Below are positions 54,274-62,421 of a DNA stretch of 64,000 bases, one piece after another. The stretch covers positions 310,001 to 374,000 of the forward strand of contig CALUXX010000001.1 of the NCBI GenBank assembly GCA_944324845.1. The letters run 5' to 3'. Within the stretch, counting starts at the first letter, position 1. The number at the start of each line of letters is the position of its first letter. Under the pieces are notes generated by a model, which was not told the origin of the DNA, made no database searches, and saw only the letters and a program-made list of their open reading frames with translations. Made by a program: the position numbers and the translations under genes. The DNA comes from Candidatus Gastranaerophilales bacterium (GTDB lineage: Bacteria > Cyanobacteriota > Vampirovibrionia > Gastranaerophilales > Gastranaerophilaceae).

Positions 54274-56565
54274 CTAACTTCTTTTTAATTCATATATTCT
54301 AAAGTCACCCGGATCAAGTTTATCAAAATGAATTTTGTCCATACCTTCCAGTTTTTGAGGTTCAAAATCTTTATCTTTTAAGTGGTATTCGTTTGTTAAA
54401 ACGTAATCTCCAGGGATATAAACTTCTTTATCATATACAGAATATCCTTCAACTACTTCTTTGTAGTTTTCACCTGTTGGTGCAGTTTTTGTTACTTTTT
54501 CTGTCGGATATTTATAGTTTGACACGATTAAGTATGCTGTTTTCATTGGAACTTTTGTTATAAGCCAAGAACAAAAACCGTCATCATCACAAGTTATTAT
54601 TCTGGATTCTCCGCTATTAATGATTTTGTTATTTTTTACAAATCTGTCGATTGCATCAAATTTTGTATAAAAATCTTCATTAACAGCTCTTTTCATTGCA
54701 ACTTCTTCGCCAATAGTGTATTCAACTCCACCTTGAGTGAAGCTTTCATCACCATCTACATACATCATTGGACGTTGTGCATATTTCCCGCCCGGTAAGA
54801 ATTTGTATTTGAACCATTTGTATAATGCACCCTTTTCGCCTAATTGTGCAGGGTATTGGTCTATGCAATGAAATTCTCCGTCTTGATTGTTATAGGTTTT
54901 TAATATGGATAGCATATTACCTTTTTTGAATTTTTCATTGTAATTTGTTAGGTCTTGATTATCTTCTGTAATTTTTGCAGGAGTTTTATCAAATTGAGAT
55001 ATAATATCATTTCCCCATAACAAATTAAATTTCATATCTTGGTGATATTCTTTGTAATATTTATCCCATAACATATATTCTGCAAGTGTTGCAAAATATG
55101 GAATTTCTTTTTTCATTGCGCTATTAAGTTTATTCAAAACATATCTTGGCGCTCTGTAACTTATTGGTACGCCGTTACGTTCTGATACTTCATCTACAAC
55201 GTGATCAATGTGATCAATTCTAAATCCGTCAAAGTTGTAGTCTTTTTGTAATTGTTTCATACATTTAATGAATAGGTTTACTACATCTTCATTAAATTTA
55301 CCGTTTTCTAAGTTTACAAAATAGTATGGTGTTTGACAGTCTAAGTTTGCAAATGCTGTAACATCATCACCTTTGTAATCGTAGTGTTTGAATACAGGAT
55401 ATCCGCCGCATTCACTCATTCCGTCATATACAGGGATTCCCGCAGAACACCAAGCTCCACCAGGTGCAGGCCATAATCCTTCTTTTATTAAAATTTGGAT
55501 TGTGTCTATTTGTTTTGTAATATCATTTTCTTCAAGATTCTTTTTGTCAGGCTTAAATTCGTGAATCTTTGCAACAAGTTCTTTTACTCTTTTGTGCAAT
55601 TTTGTTTGATATCCACGCTCTAACATTGTGTTTGAGAATTTCTTTTTGTGTTCTAAAAGTATTCCCTCAAAATTGTTATACAATTCTTGGTATGCAGGAC
55701 TTAAGTCGCCTGAATTACCTTGTAATCTTTGTATATATACTTCTTTAACGATTTGAATATCTTCTTGATCATTGTCTTTTGATAAAAATTCTGCAACTTC
55801 ATCAACTTTTGCACTTAATTGTATTTGAAGTTCTGTTATATCATACCAGCGTGCAACTTGTGGGTTTGCCAGTACAAATTTTGAAAATCTTCCTGTTTGC
55901 GGAAGTATATCATAAATTACCGGGTGTCCTGCAAGTTGTGCCATTTCTATAAATGTTTGTACTTGTTGTTTTACGTTTAGTCCCGTTAATTCTTCTATTT
56001 TTGGATCATTTAGTTTTTCACTTACTTCGTTACTCTTTGGAAGATATGCACATCCAAATTCCCTTGGGTGAAATGGTATTAGGTATATTGTTGTATTGTA
56101 TATGCCTGCATCTTTATTTCCTGTTGGTAATATTAGAAGCTGTTTTAACCAATCGAAAAATTTTCCTGTTTCTTCTGATTTGTTACCGTTTCCTAATGCT
56201 GCTAAGTTTATTAGCTTTATGTCGTGACCTTCTTTTATGAACCAATCAGAATTTTTTTCTTGGTTTCTTGCTAGTGCACTTACTTGATTGTTTTTAAAGT
56301 GAAACTTTCCATCTTTAAATACATTATTTTGCTTCCATTTTTCTTCAAGTGCGAAAAGAGTTTCTTCATTAGTCAACTCGTCTAATGCTTTTTGATATGA
56401 ATATGTTAAGTATCCATATTTTTTTATGTGCATTGATAATAATTTTTTACGAATTTCCGGAATGTTTTCAGACGGATATTCTTTTTTTAACGCTTCGTAA
56501 ATCTTGTTTAATTCCGCATCTTTTGCTAATTTTTGCTCTTTTTTCTTGAATAGTAAATTTAACAT
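54274..56565 (-). CDS. GH13-like alpha-amylase superfamily protein, cytoplasmic
   Basis: A 763-residue protein without a signal peptide. The alpha-amylase signature GFRIDHIDH places the probable nucleophile at D451, and TLAEYMLW gives the acid/base E496. Other elements fit a glycosidase barrel: PAPGGAWCSAGIPVYDG, NGKFNEDVVNLFIKCM, and YLIVSNY with a C-terminal beta domain. About 130 N-terminal residues are helical and unfamiliar. Alpha-glucan (glycogen) breakdown or transfer inside the cell is the most likely role; specificity is open. Ribosome site GGGAGAT. Sequence is distant from common amylases I know. Confidence 0.75.
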   Translation of the reverse strand: MLNLLFKKKEQKLAKDAELNKIYEALKKEYPSENIPEIRKKLLSMHIKKYGYLTYSYQKALDELTNEETLFALEEKWKQNNVFKDGKFHFKNNQVSALARNQEKNSDWFIKEGHDIKLINLAALGNGNKSEETGKFFDWLKQLLILPTGNKDAGIYNTTIYLIPFHPREFGCAYLPKSNEVSEKLNDPKIEELTGLNVKQQVQTFIEMAQLAGHPVIYDILPQTGRFSKFVLANPQVARWYDITELQIQLSAKVDEVAEFLSKDNDQEDIQIVKEVYIQRLQGNSGDLSPAYQELYNNFEGILLEHKKKFSNTMLERGYQTKLHKRVKELVAKIHEFKPDKKNLEENDITKQIDTIQILIKEGLWPAPGGAWCSAGIPVYDGMSECGGYPVFKHYDYKGDDVTAFANLDCQTPYYFVNLENGKFNEDVVNLFIKCMKQLQKDYNFDGFRIDHIDHVVDEVSERNGVPISYRAPRYVLNKLNSAMKKEIPYFATLAEYMLWDKYYKEYHQDMKFNLLWGNDIISQFDKTPAKITEDNQDLTNYNEKFKKGNMLSILKTYNNQDGEFHCIDQYPAQLGEKGALYKWFKYKFLPGGKYAQRPMMYVDGDESFTQGGVEYTIGEEVAMKRAVNEDFYTKFDAIDRFVKNNKIINSGESRIITCDDDGFCSWLITKVPMKTAYLIVSNYKYPTEKVTKTAPTGENYKEVVEGYSVYDKEVYIPGDYVLTNEYHLKDKDFEPQKLEGMDKIHFDKLDPGDFRIYELKRS

Positions 56566-56731
56566 AAATATCTCCCTGTGACATACAGATTATATCATAA
56601 GCAAAAAAAAATTATATAACAATATATAATATTCCCCATTTAGGTAATAGTTTTAAAATATTAAAGATATAAGGTTATCATGAGCTGAATGCTTAGTTTA
56701 TTACACACATATATTAGGGAGAGAGTTGCTC

Positions 56732-57406
56732 ATGGATACGAAATTAAATCAAATTTCTATAGTTATTGTAGAGGATTTTAAATTGACTAGAGTCGGTTTA
56801 AGATGTGCTTTAAATGCTAATCCTGATTTGGAAGTTATTGCCGAATGCGAAGATGCTATTGAAGGTATTAAACAAATTCAAACTTTGAAACCTGATGTTG
56901 TTTTGATGGATTTGGGACTTCCTATGATGAACGGTATTGAAGCTATGGTGAAAATTCGTGAATTTTCATCTGATATAAAAATTATTGCTCTTACTTCTCA
57001 CGATAGAGAAGAAGAAGTTGTTGCGGCACTTAGTTCCGGTGCGAATGCTTATTGTCTTAAAGATATTGATCCTGCAAAACTTGCAGATGTTATTCGTGAT
57101 GTTGCAAATGGTGTTTGTTGGATTGATTCTATGGTTGCTAATTTGGCTCTAAAAGCTATTCCAAAAGCAGAAAGTACCGATTTACTTACAGGTAAAATTT
57201 CTGATCAATCCAGAATTCCGCTAACCGAAAGAGAATTTGAAGTTTTGAAACATCTTGTTGCAGGCAAAAGTAATACTGAAATTGCTAAAGAATTAATCGT
57301 TAGTGTTCATACAGCAAAAGCACACGTTTGTTCTATTTTGCAAAAAATGTGTGTCAACGATAGAGTTCAGGCTGCCGTTAAAGCCGTTAAAGAAGGCATG
57401 GTTTAA
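56732..57406 (+). CDS. NarL/FixJ-family response regulator
   Basis: Residues 10-127 are a receiver domain with acidic pair E14/D15, phospho-acceptor D60 in LMDLGLP, T88 and K110. Residues ~158-220 are a LuxR-type helix-turn-helix (LTEREFEVLKHLVAGKSNTEIAKEL, VHTAKAHVCSILQKM). It therefore binds DNA when phosphorylated. No histidine kinase is nearby, so it is an orphan. The ATG at 56732 follows GGGAGAG; a TTG at 56726 is less likely. Confidence 0.93.
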   Translation: MDTKLNQISIVIVEDFKLTRVGLRCALNANPDLEVIAECEDAIEGIKQIQTLKPDVVLMDLGLPMMNGIEAMVKIREFSSDIKIIALTSHDREEEVVAALSSGANAYCLKDIDPAKLADVIRDVANGVCWIDSMVANLALKAIPKAESTDLLTGKISDQSRIPLTEREFEVLKHLVAGKSNTEIAKELIVSVHTAKAHVCSILQKMCVNDRVQAAVKAVKEGMV

Positions 57407-57415
57407 AATTTTTAT

Positions 57416-57985
57416 TTATTTTATTTCCTTTAATATTTCCAGTAATGTTTGTGTAGGAAGTCCGATTACATTATCAAGACTTCCTCGAACTTGCCGGACA
57501 TAACCTTCCGGTAATTCTTGAATTCCATAGGAGCCTGCTTTGTCGTATGGCTCAAAATTTTCTATATAATAATTTATTTGCTCATCTGTTAGTGCGTTAA
57601 ATGTTACGTAAGTTGTTGTTGATTTTATTTTGTGGTTCATGTTTTGTGAATTTATCACCGCAATACTTGTAACGACAAAATGAGTTCTTCCTGATAACAT
57701 TTTTAACATTTCTTCCGCTTCTTGACGGTCTTGAGGTTTGCCTAATATTTTGTCATCTACAACAACTATTGTGTCTGCACCTATTATTATGTAGTCTTTG
57801 CCTTGCTTTTCTTTTGCGACTTCTAATGCCTTATTATATGCAAGTTCTTCTACATAATCATAAGAGAAAACCGTCCTCTCGTGTGGTTCCACATAAGGTG
57901 ACGGTATAATTTCAAAATCCAATTTTAGTGTCTTTAGAATATTGGCTCTTCTGGGAGATGAAGATGCCAGGATAATTTTTCCCAT
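57416..57985 (-). CDS. maf: Maf-like nucleotide pyrophosphatase
   Basis: Maf proteins hydrolyse non-canonical nucleoside triphosphates (for example dTTP, UTP or m7GTP, depending on subtype). ILASSSPRRANILKTL opens the protein, then ALEVA, IIGADTIVVVD, ILGKPQD, MLSGRTHFVVTS and GSYGIQE are all typical. Length of 189 residues is normal. Ribosome site AAGGAGA. It converges with the response regulator nine bases away. Confidence 0.93.
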   Translation of the reverse strand: MGKIILASSSPRRANILKTLKLDFEIIPSPYVEPHERTVFSYDYVEELAYNKALEVAKEKQGKDYIIIGADTIVVVDDKILGKPQDRQEAEEMLKMLSGRTHFVVTSIAVINSQNMNHKIKSTTTYVTFNALTDEQINYYIENFEPYDKAGSYGIQELPEGYVRQVRGSLDNVIGLPTQTLLEILKEIK

Positions 57986-58045
57986 TTTTTGTCTCCTTGT
58001 TATCTACTTTTTAACTTAAAAGTTATAACAATTCAACTTAAAACT

Positions 58046-58285
58046 TTATCTTTGACCCATTGATTTTTGATATCGTGCTGTTCTTGCATTTATTGCATAA
58101 CAGGCAATGTTCAATCTTTGGCGTAATTCCATCATGTTTCTTAATGTTGATGCATAATCATTCATCGCCTCTAACATCTCGTCCGGGTCAACCATTGAGG
58201 TTGTGTTATCGTGGTTGTCAACTTTTTCTTCTTGATATTTCTGCACTAGCATCTTATCAATGTAATCTTCTGCACCAATTCCCAT
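58046..58285 (-). CDS. Small helical protein, unknown
   Basis: A 79-residue protein with strong ribosome site GGGAGG ahead of the ATG. It is helical and polar: DYIDKMLVQKYQEEKVDN, then DPDEMLEAMNDYASTLRNMMELRQRLNIACYAINAR. It has no recognised family. It lies 60 bases upstream of maf on the same strand and may be cotranscribed. Confidence 0.65.
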   Translation of the reverse strand: MGIGAEDYIDKMLVQKYQEEKVDNHDNTTSMVDPDEMLEAMNDYASTLRNMMELRQRLNIACYAINARTARYQKSMGQR

Positions 58286-58442
58286 CAGGCAGTCCTCCCT
58301 ATTGATTTCTTGTTATCCTATTCCTGTAAGAAATTATTATCCTAAATATTCCTTATATTATAATAAAGTATTTTTGATTTTCTAAATTGCCTTTTTTTGT
58401 TCAAATGTTAAGATATATTAATATATTTTTTACTGTTATTTT

Positions 58443-58471
58443 TTGTTTTTTTGAGCTATTATATTTATAGT
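58443..58471 (+). promoter_or_regulatory. Possible promoter of the 58496 gene
   Basis: TTGTTT and TATAGT with a 17-base spacer. The rest of the 58286-58495 gap is AT-rich with no other structure seen. Confidence 0.4.
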
Positions 58472-58495
58472 AATAATTTAATAGGGATTGAAATT

Positions 58496-59572
58496 ATGGG
58501 ACAAATAAAATCTGAAGAAAAAGTTATTGGGATACCAAGAGCAATGTCTTTCTATAACAATTATCCGTTTTATTATGGCTTTTTTACCGATTTAGGTATT
58601 AAAATTGTTCTTTCTGACATAACTACAAAACAAACTATGTCAGCAGGTGCCGGATTAGTTGTTACTGAAACTTGTCTGCCTATCAAAGTTTATATCGGGC
58701 ATATTTTGAATTTGTTAAGTAAAGGCGTTGATAAAATTTTTGTGCCTTCACTTCAATCTATTGATCATAAAATTTATAACTGTTCTAAAATTCGTGGGTT
58801 GCCTGATTTGGTTAGAAATGTTGTTAAGCAACCTTTCACAATGATTGAGGCTACTTTAGATAAATCTGAAAAAAATCAAGGTTTATATGAGTTTTTAGCT
58901 GAAGCGGTTAAACCTTTTGGTATTACAGATAAGGCTTTAATTAAAAAGGCTTCTAAAGCTGGTTGGAGATGTTATAACAATTTCCACGTTATGTCAAAAT
59001 CAGGTATGCCTTATGCGAAGGCTTTAAGTTATGCTCTTCAAGGTAAAGTTGTTATCTCTGCTAAAAATAAAGAATATCCGATTGCAGTTGCTTTAGTTGG
59101 GCATGGATACAACATTTATGACGAACGTGTTTGTATGAAAATCTTTGATAAATTAGAAAAAATGGATGTAAAAGTTTGTACAACACTTCAATTATCTGAA
59201 GAACAACTTTGTGAAGGTATTTCAAGTTTAGGCAATGATAAGTATTGGGCTAATGAAGACGAAATGACCGGTACTGCAGGACACTTTATGAAAGATAACA
59301 AAATTGATGGTGTAATTACTATTACAGCATTTGGTTGCGGCCCTGATTCATTGATGATTGAACGTATTACTCGTCGTGCTAAGCAGTTTAATAAACCGTT
59401 GCTTAATTTGACTATTGATGAACAAACCGGTGAAGCTGGTTTTGTTACCAGATTGGAAGCCTTTGTGGATATGCTTTTCCGCAAAAAACGTGCAAGTATT
59501 GTTAACAATATCAGTATGTCACAAGTTGATTCTGTATATTCTCCTAATATTGAATATATTGAAACGAAATAG
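58496..59572 (+). CDS. Acyl-CoA dehydratase activase-related protein (DUF2229-like)
   Basis: The N-terminal IGIPRAMSFYNNYPFYYGFFTDLGIKIVLSD with ETCLPIKVYIGHILNLLSKGVDKIFVPSL is the DUF2229 signature of 2-hydroxyacyl-CoA dehydratase activase-related proteins. Conserved cysteines (C in ETCLP, YNCSKIRG, FGCGPDS) suggest an Fe-S cluster. The C-terminal GVITITAFGCGPDSLMIERI...KPLLNLTIDEQTGEAGFVTRLEAF is shared with the dehydratase-type fold. The ATPase half (BcrAD-like) is absent in this gene, so its partner must lie elsewhere. Start at 58496 follows AGGGA. Fermentative amino acid or fatty acid pathways are the likely setting, but its true role is unknown. Confidence 0.85.
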   Translation: MGQIKSEEKVIGIPRAMSFYNNYPFYYGFFTDLGIKIVLSDITTKQTMSAGAGLVVTETCLPIKVYIGHILNLLSKGVDKIFVPSLQSIDHKIYNCSKIRGLPDLVRNVVKQPFTMIEATLDKSEKNQGLYEFLAEAVKPFGITDKALIKKASKAGWRCYNNFHVMSKSGMPYAKALSYALQGKVVISAKNKEYPIAVALVGHGYNIYDERVCMKIFDKLEKMDVKVCTTLQLSEEQLCEGISSLGNDKYWANEDEMTGTAGHFMKDNKIDGVITITAFGCGPDSLMIERITRRAKQFNKPLLNLTIDEQTGEAGFVTRLEAFVDMLFRKKRASIVNNISMSQVDSVYSPNIEYIETK

Positions 59573-59592
59573 TAAATTTTATATTACTCTAA

Positions 59593-59630
59593 AGAAGAAG
59601 CGGCTGTTCATTTGAACAGCCGCTTCTTCT
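59593..59630. terminator. Long perfect hairpin
   Basis: An 18-base perfect stem with a 2-base gap lies between convergent genes. It has unusually high GC for this DNA and almost no U-tract on either side, so it is a stem-loop end signal rather than a classical terminator. Confidence 0.7.
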
Positions 59631-59641
59631 CAATTTGTGTT

Positions 59642-59812
59642 TTATTTAACTTCGTATGTTATGCAAAGTTTCATTGTATCATTTGTACTTTCTATTATTG
59701 CCCACCTGAGAGGTTCATTATATCTGTTTTTTAATTCTTTTTCGATATATTCCGTATCAATGGTTTCAGGTTTGTTAATTGTAATTGTATCTGATATAAT
59801 TTGCTTTGTCAT
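59642..59812 (-). CDS. Small 56-residue protein downstream of glmS
   Basis: An open frame of 56 codons begins with ATG at 59812, 20 bases after the glmS stop, and ends in TAA at 59642. The protein reads MTKQIISDTITINKPETI, then EYIEKELKNRYNEPLRWAIIE and a final MKLCITYEVK. The balance of charged and hydrophobic residues and the beta-alpha-beta pattern look protein-like. The ribosome site is weak (AAAGAAAA). Together with glmS it forms a likely two-gene unit. No family recognised. Confidence 0.55.
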   Translation of the reverse strand: MTKQIISDTITINKPETIDTEYIEKELKNRYNEPLRWAIIESTNDTMKLCITYEVK

Positions 59813-59832
59813 AATGGTTTTCTTTTGTTGTT

Positions 59833-61677
59833 TTATTCAACGGTTACTGATTTTGCAAGATTTCTAGGTTGGTCAACGTCTTTGCCTAAAAATTCTGCAA
59901 TGTAATATGCCATTAATTGTAATGGAACGATTGCTATTATTGGTGATAGAAGTTCTTCAATTTCTGGAACTTTTATTATGTAATCAAATAAATCCTCTAG
60001 TTTTTCATCATCTGAATTTGTTAATGCAATCATTCTGGCATTACGTGCTTTTGCTTCTTCACTGTTTGATAGAAGCTTTTCATATACTGAGCCTTTCATT
60101 AGAATTGACAATACAGGCATTGTTTCATCAAGCATTGCAATAGGACCATGTTTTAATTCCCCTGCAGGATAGCCTGTTGCATTTATATAACTTATTTCTT
60201 TTAATTTTAAGGCTCCTTCTAATGCTGTTGGATAATTTATTCCTCTTGCAATATAGATAAAATCTCTTGTTGAAGAATATTTTCTTGCACATTTTTGAAT
60301 ATTTTCTTTGTGGGCAAGAATTTGTTCTATCTTTTGAGGAAGTGTTAATAGTTCTGATTTTAGTGTTGTTATTTTATCAGAATCTAATGAAGATTTAATT
60401 TCTGCCATATATAATGCCAATAAGTAGAATGATGTTAATTGTGCAATATATGATTTTGTAGCAGCAACTGAAACTTCTATACCTGCGCTAACAGGAATAA
60501 GGCTGTCAGCTTCTCTTGCCATTGCACTATCAGGACGGTTTGTGATGATTAAGATGTGTGAGCCTCTTGCTTTTGATTGTTTTATCGCAGTTAATGTATC
60601 TGCTGTTTCTCCTGATTGTGATACTCCAATAACAAGTGTATGTTCATCTGTTACTGTTTTTCTGTATATGTATTCGCTTGATGCTTCTACATCTACTGGT
60701 ATTGAACAAAAGTCTTCTATTATATATTTACCTATCATTGCAGCATGAAGCGATGTTCCGCAAGCAATAATTTGTATTCTGGTTAAATTTTTAAGTGTTT
60801 CTCTATTAAGTTTAACTTCATTTAATACTATTGGAGAATCTGAGGTGTGTAATTTACCTACTAAGATATTGCGGATTACGTCAGGCTGTTCATGAATTTC
60901 TTTAAGCATGAAGTGTTTATAACCCATTTTGCTCAAGGCAACAGGTTCCCAAGGTAATATTTCAATTTTTGGAGTAACTTCTTCTCCTTTTTCGTTTTCT
61001 AATTTTATAGAATCCGGAGTAAGGGTTGCTATTTGATTGTCTGTTAAATAAATTGCTTTTTTAGTGTGTTTTATTATTGCAGGAACGTCTGATGCTACAT
61101 AAAATTCACTTTCTCCTACACCTATTACAAGTGGGGCATTTCTTTTTGTTACGACAAGTTTATTTTTTTCGTCATTGTGCATAATACATAATGCATAGGC
61201 GCCTTGAATTTTTTCGGTTGCCATTTTTACAGCTTTTGTTAAGTCTTTAACTTGTCCATATATATTTGCTATTAAGTGAGCTACTGTTTCTGTGTCTGTT
61301 TGAGATTTAAATACACAACCTTTTGCTTCTAGTTCATTTTTTATTTCTTTGTAATTTTCAATAATTCCGTTGTGTACAATTACAAGTTTTCCGCAGTTAC
61401 AAGTGTGCGGGTGAGCATTTATTACGGTTGGTGCTCCGTGTGTTGCCCAACGAATATGACCAATTCCTATTGTAGATTTTGCAAGTTCATAAGCATGTGG
61501 TGCTAATTCTTCTCTAAGATTGCTTAATTTCCCCTCTGCTTTATAAACCTTTATTTCATCAGCACATTTTACTGCTATACCTGATGAGTCATATCCTCTA
61601 TACTCTAATTGTTCTAATCCGTCTAATAAAATATCTAAAACAGGCTTTTTGCCTATGTAACCTACAATACCACACAT
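59833..61677 (-). CDS. glmS: Glutamine-fructose-6-phosphate aminotransferase
   Basis: GlmS makes glucosamine-6-phosphate from fructose-6-phosphate and glutamine, the first step to peptidoglycan and LPS amino sugars. The mature N-terminus begins CGIVGYIG with the nucleophile Cys2; the glutaminase domain (about 1-240, GHIRWATHGAP and HNGIIENY) is followed by two SIS domains (CGTSLHAAMIGKY, SQSGETADT) and the C-terminal LAKSVTVE. 614 residues, full length. Ribosome site GGGAGAA. No glmS ribozyme is visible upstream. Confidence 0.98.
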   Translation of the reverse strand: MCGIVGYIGKKPVLDILLDGLEQLEYRGYDSSGIAVKCADEIKVYKAEGKLSNLREELAPHAYELAKSTIGIGHIRWATHGAPTVINAHPHTCNCGKLVIVHNGIIENYKEIKNELEAKGCVFKSQTDTETVAHLIANIYGQVKDLTKAVKMATEKIQGAYALCIMHNDEKNKLVVTKRNAPLVIGVGESEFYVASDVPAIIKHTKKAIYLTDNQIATLTPDSIKLENEKGEEVTPKIEILPWEPVALSKMGYKHFMLKEIHEQPDVIRNILVGKLHTSDSPIVLNEVKLNRETLKNLTRIQIIACGTSLHAAMIGKYIIEDFCSIPVDVEASSEYIYRKTVTDEHTLVIGVSQSGETADTLTAIKQSKARGSHILIITNRPDSAMAREADSLIPVSAGIEVSVAATKSYIAQLTSFYLLALYMAEIKSSLDSDKITTLKSELLTLPQKIEQILAHKENIQKCARKYSSTRDFIYIARGINYPTALEGALKLKEISYINATGYPAGELKHGPIAMLDETMPVLSILMKGSVYEKLLSNSEEAKARNARMIALTNSDDEKLEDLFDYIIKVPEIEELLSPIIAIVPLQLMAYYIAEFLGKDVDQPRNLAKSVTVE

Positions 61678-61761
61678 ATTGCAACTTCTCCCTACTATCT
61701 TTACAATATATATAGTATCATCAAAATAGAAACTTTATTATACCTTTATAAAATTTTTACA

Positions 61762-62307
61762 TTAATCTAAAATTCTTATTCCTGCCCCCATTGTCGGTGC
61801 TGTTGTGTTGTAATATCGATATCCCCTGTTTGTTCTGTAAAAGTTGTTATATCCGTTTAGAGGACTATTTAAAAATCCTGTGTTTAGTATTGATGGTGAT
61901 ATTGCAGGTGTTAAACCTGTAGGATATCCGTGATAGCGACTGTACATACGTCTAAATAAATTCGGACTGTAATAATTTGATACATAGTTTTTGGTGTTGT
62001 AATAGTCTTGGTAGCAGGATAGAATATTGTTTACTCTTTCTGTATAACTCAGATTTCCATAGGTTTGTCTAAATAATGTTTTTTCAATTCTACCTAGTCT
62101 GTTTGTTAATGTTTGTGTTGGGTATGCTTTGTGATATAAGTGCATTTCAACTCTATTTAAGTCATCTGAATACATATCATCAGCATCTGTTGATGTTGTT
62201 GTATTGTTTGCTATGTATTTATATGATTTTAATTTAGCACCTGCTTCTGCTGTTGTGCTAGTCATTGTAATACTAAGAATAAATAGTGCCACTAACATTG
62301 TTTTCAT
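61762..62307 (-). CDS. Secreted protein with two short helical repeats, unknown
   Basis: Signal peptide at about 1-22 (MKTMLVALFILSITMTSTTAEA). Residues ~47-92 hold two similar units, LNRVEMHLYHKAYPTQTLTNRLGRIEKTLF and a following RQTYGNLSYTERVNNIL, which resemble the L-x-x-E-x-x-x-(F/Y)-G repeats found in exported cyanobacterial proteins. The C-terminal ~90 residues are Tyr/Asn/Arg-rich low complexity. Start 62307 with AGAGAGGA. It lies 84 bases upstream of glmS in the same direction. Confidence 0.72.
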   Translation of the reverse strand: MKTMLVALFILSITMTSTTAEAGAKLKSYKYIANNTTTSTDADDMYSDDLNRVEMHLYHKAYPTQTLTNRLGRIEKTLFRQTYGNLSYTERVNNILSCYQDYYNTKNYVSNYYSPNLFRRMYSRYHGYPTGLTPAISPSILNTGFLNSPLNGYNNFYRTNRGYRYYNTTAPTMGAGIRILD

Positions 62308-62371
62308 GATAAATCCTCTCTTTTCAATGCTAATGGTAATTTCTTTGTTCATTTATTACATTGTTCACTTG

Positions 62372-62383
62372 TGTAATATTACA
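62372..62383. promoter_or_regulatory. Palindrome in the gap before the alpha-mannosidase gene
   Basis: TGTAATATTACA is a perfect 12-base palindrome, flanked by CACTT and AAGTG that pair if one base is bulged. It lies between divergent genes and could be an operator for the mannosidase. Confidence 0.4.
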
Positions 62384-62421
62384 AAGTGGTAAATTTTTGA
62401 CATGAGTGCTATTATAATATC

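Noticed and set aside
61678..61761. Possible glmS ribozyme ahead of glmS
   Set aside because: The gap is only 84 bases, AT-rich, and lacks the ribozyme core.
62397..62418. TTGACA upstream of the mannosidase as -35 box for TATAAT at 62413
   Set aside because: The spacer is only 10 bases, too short for a sigma70 promoter.
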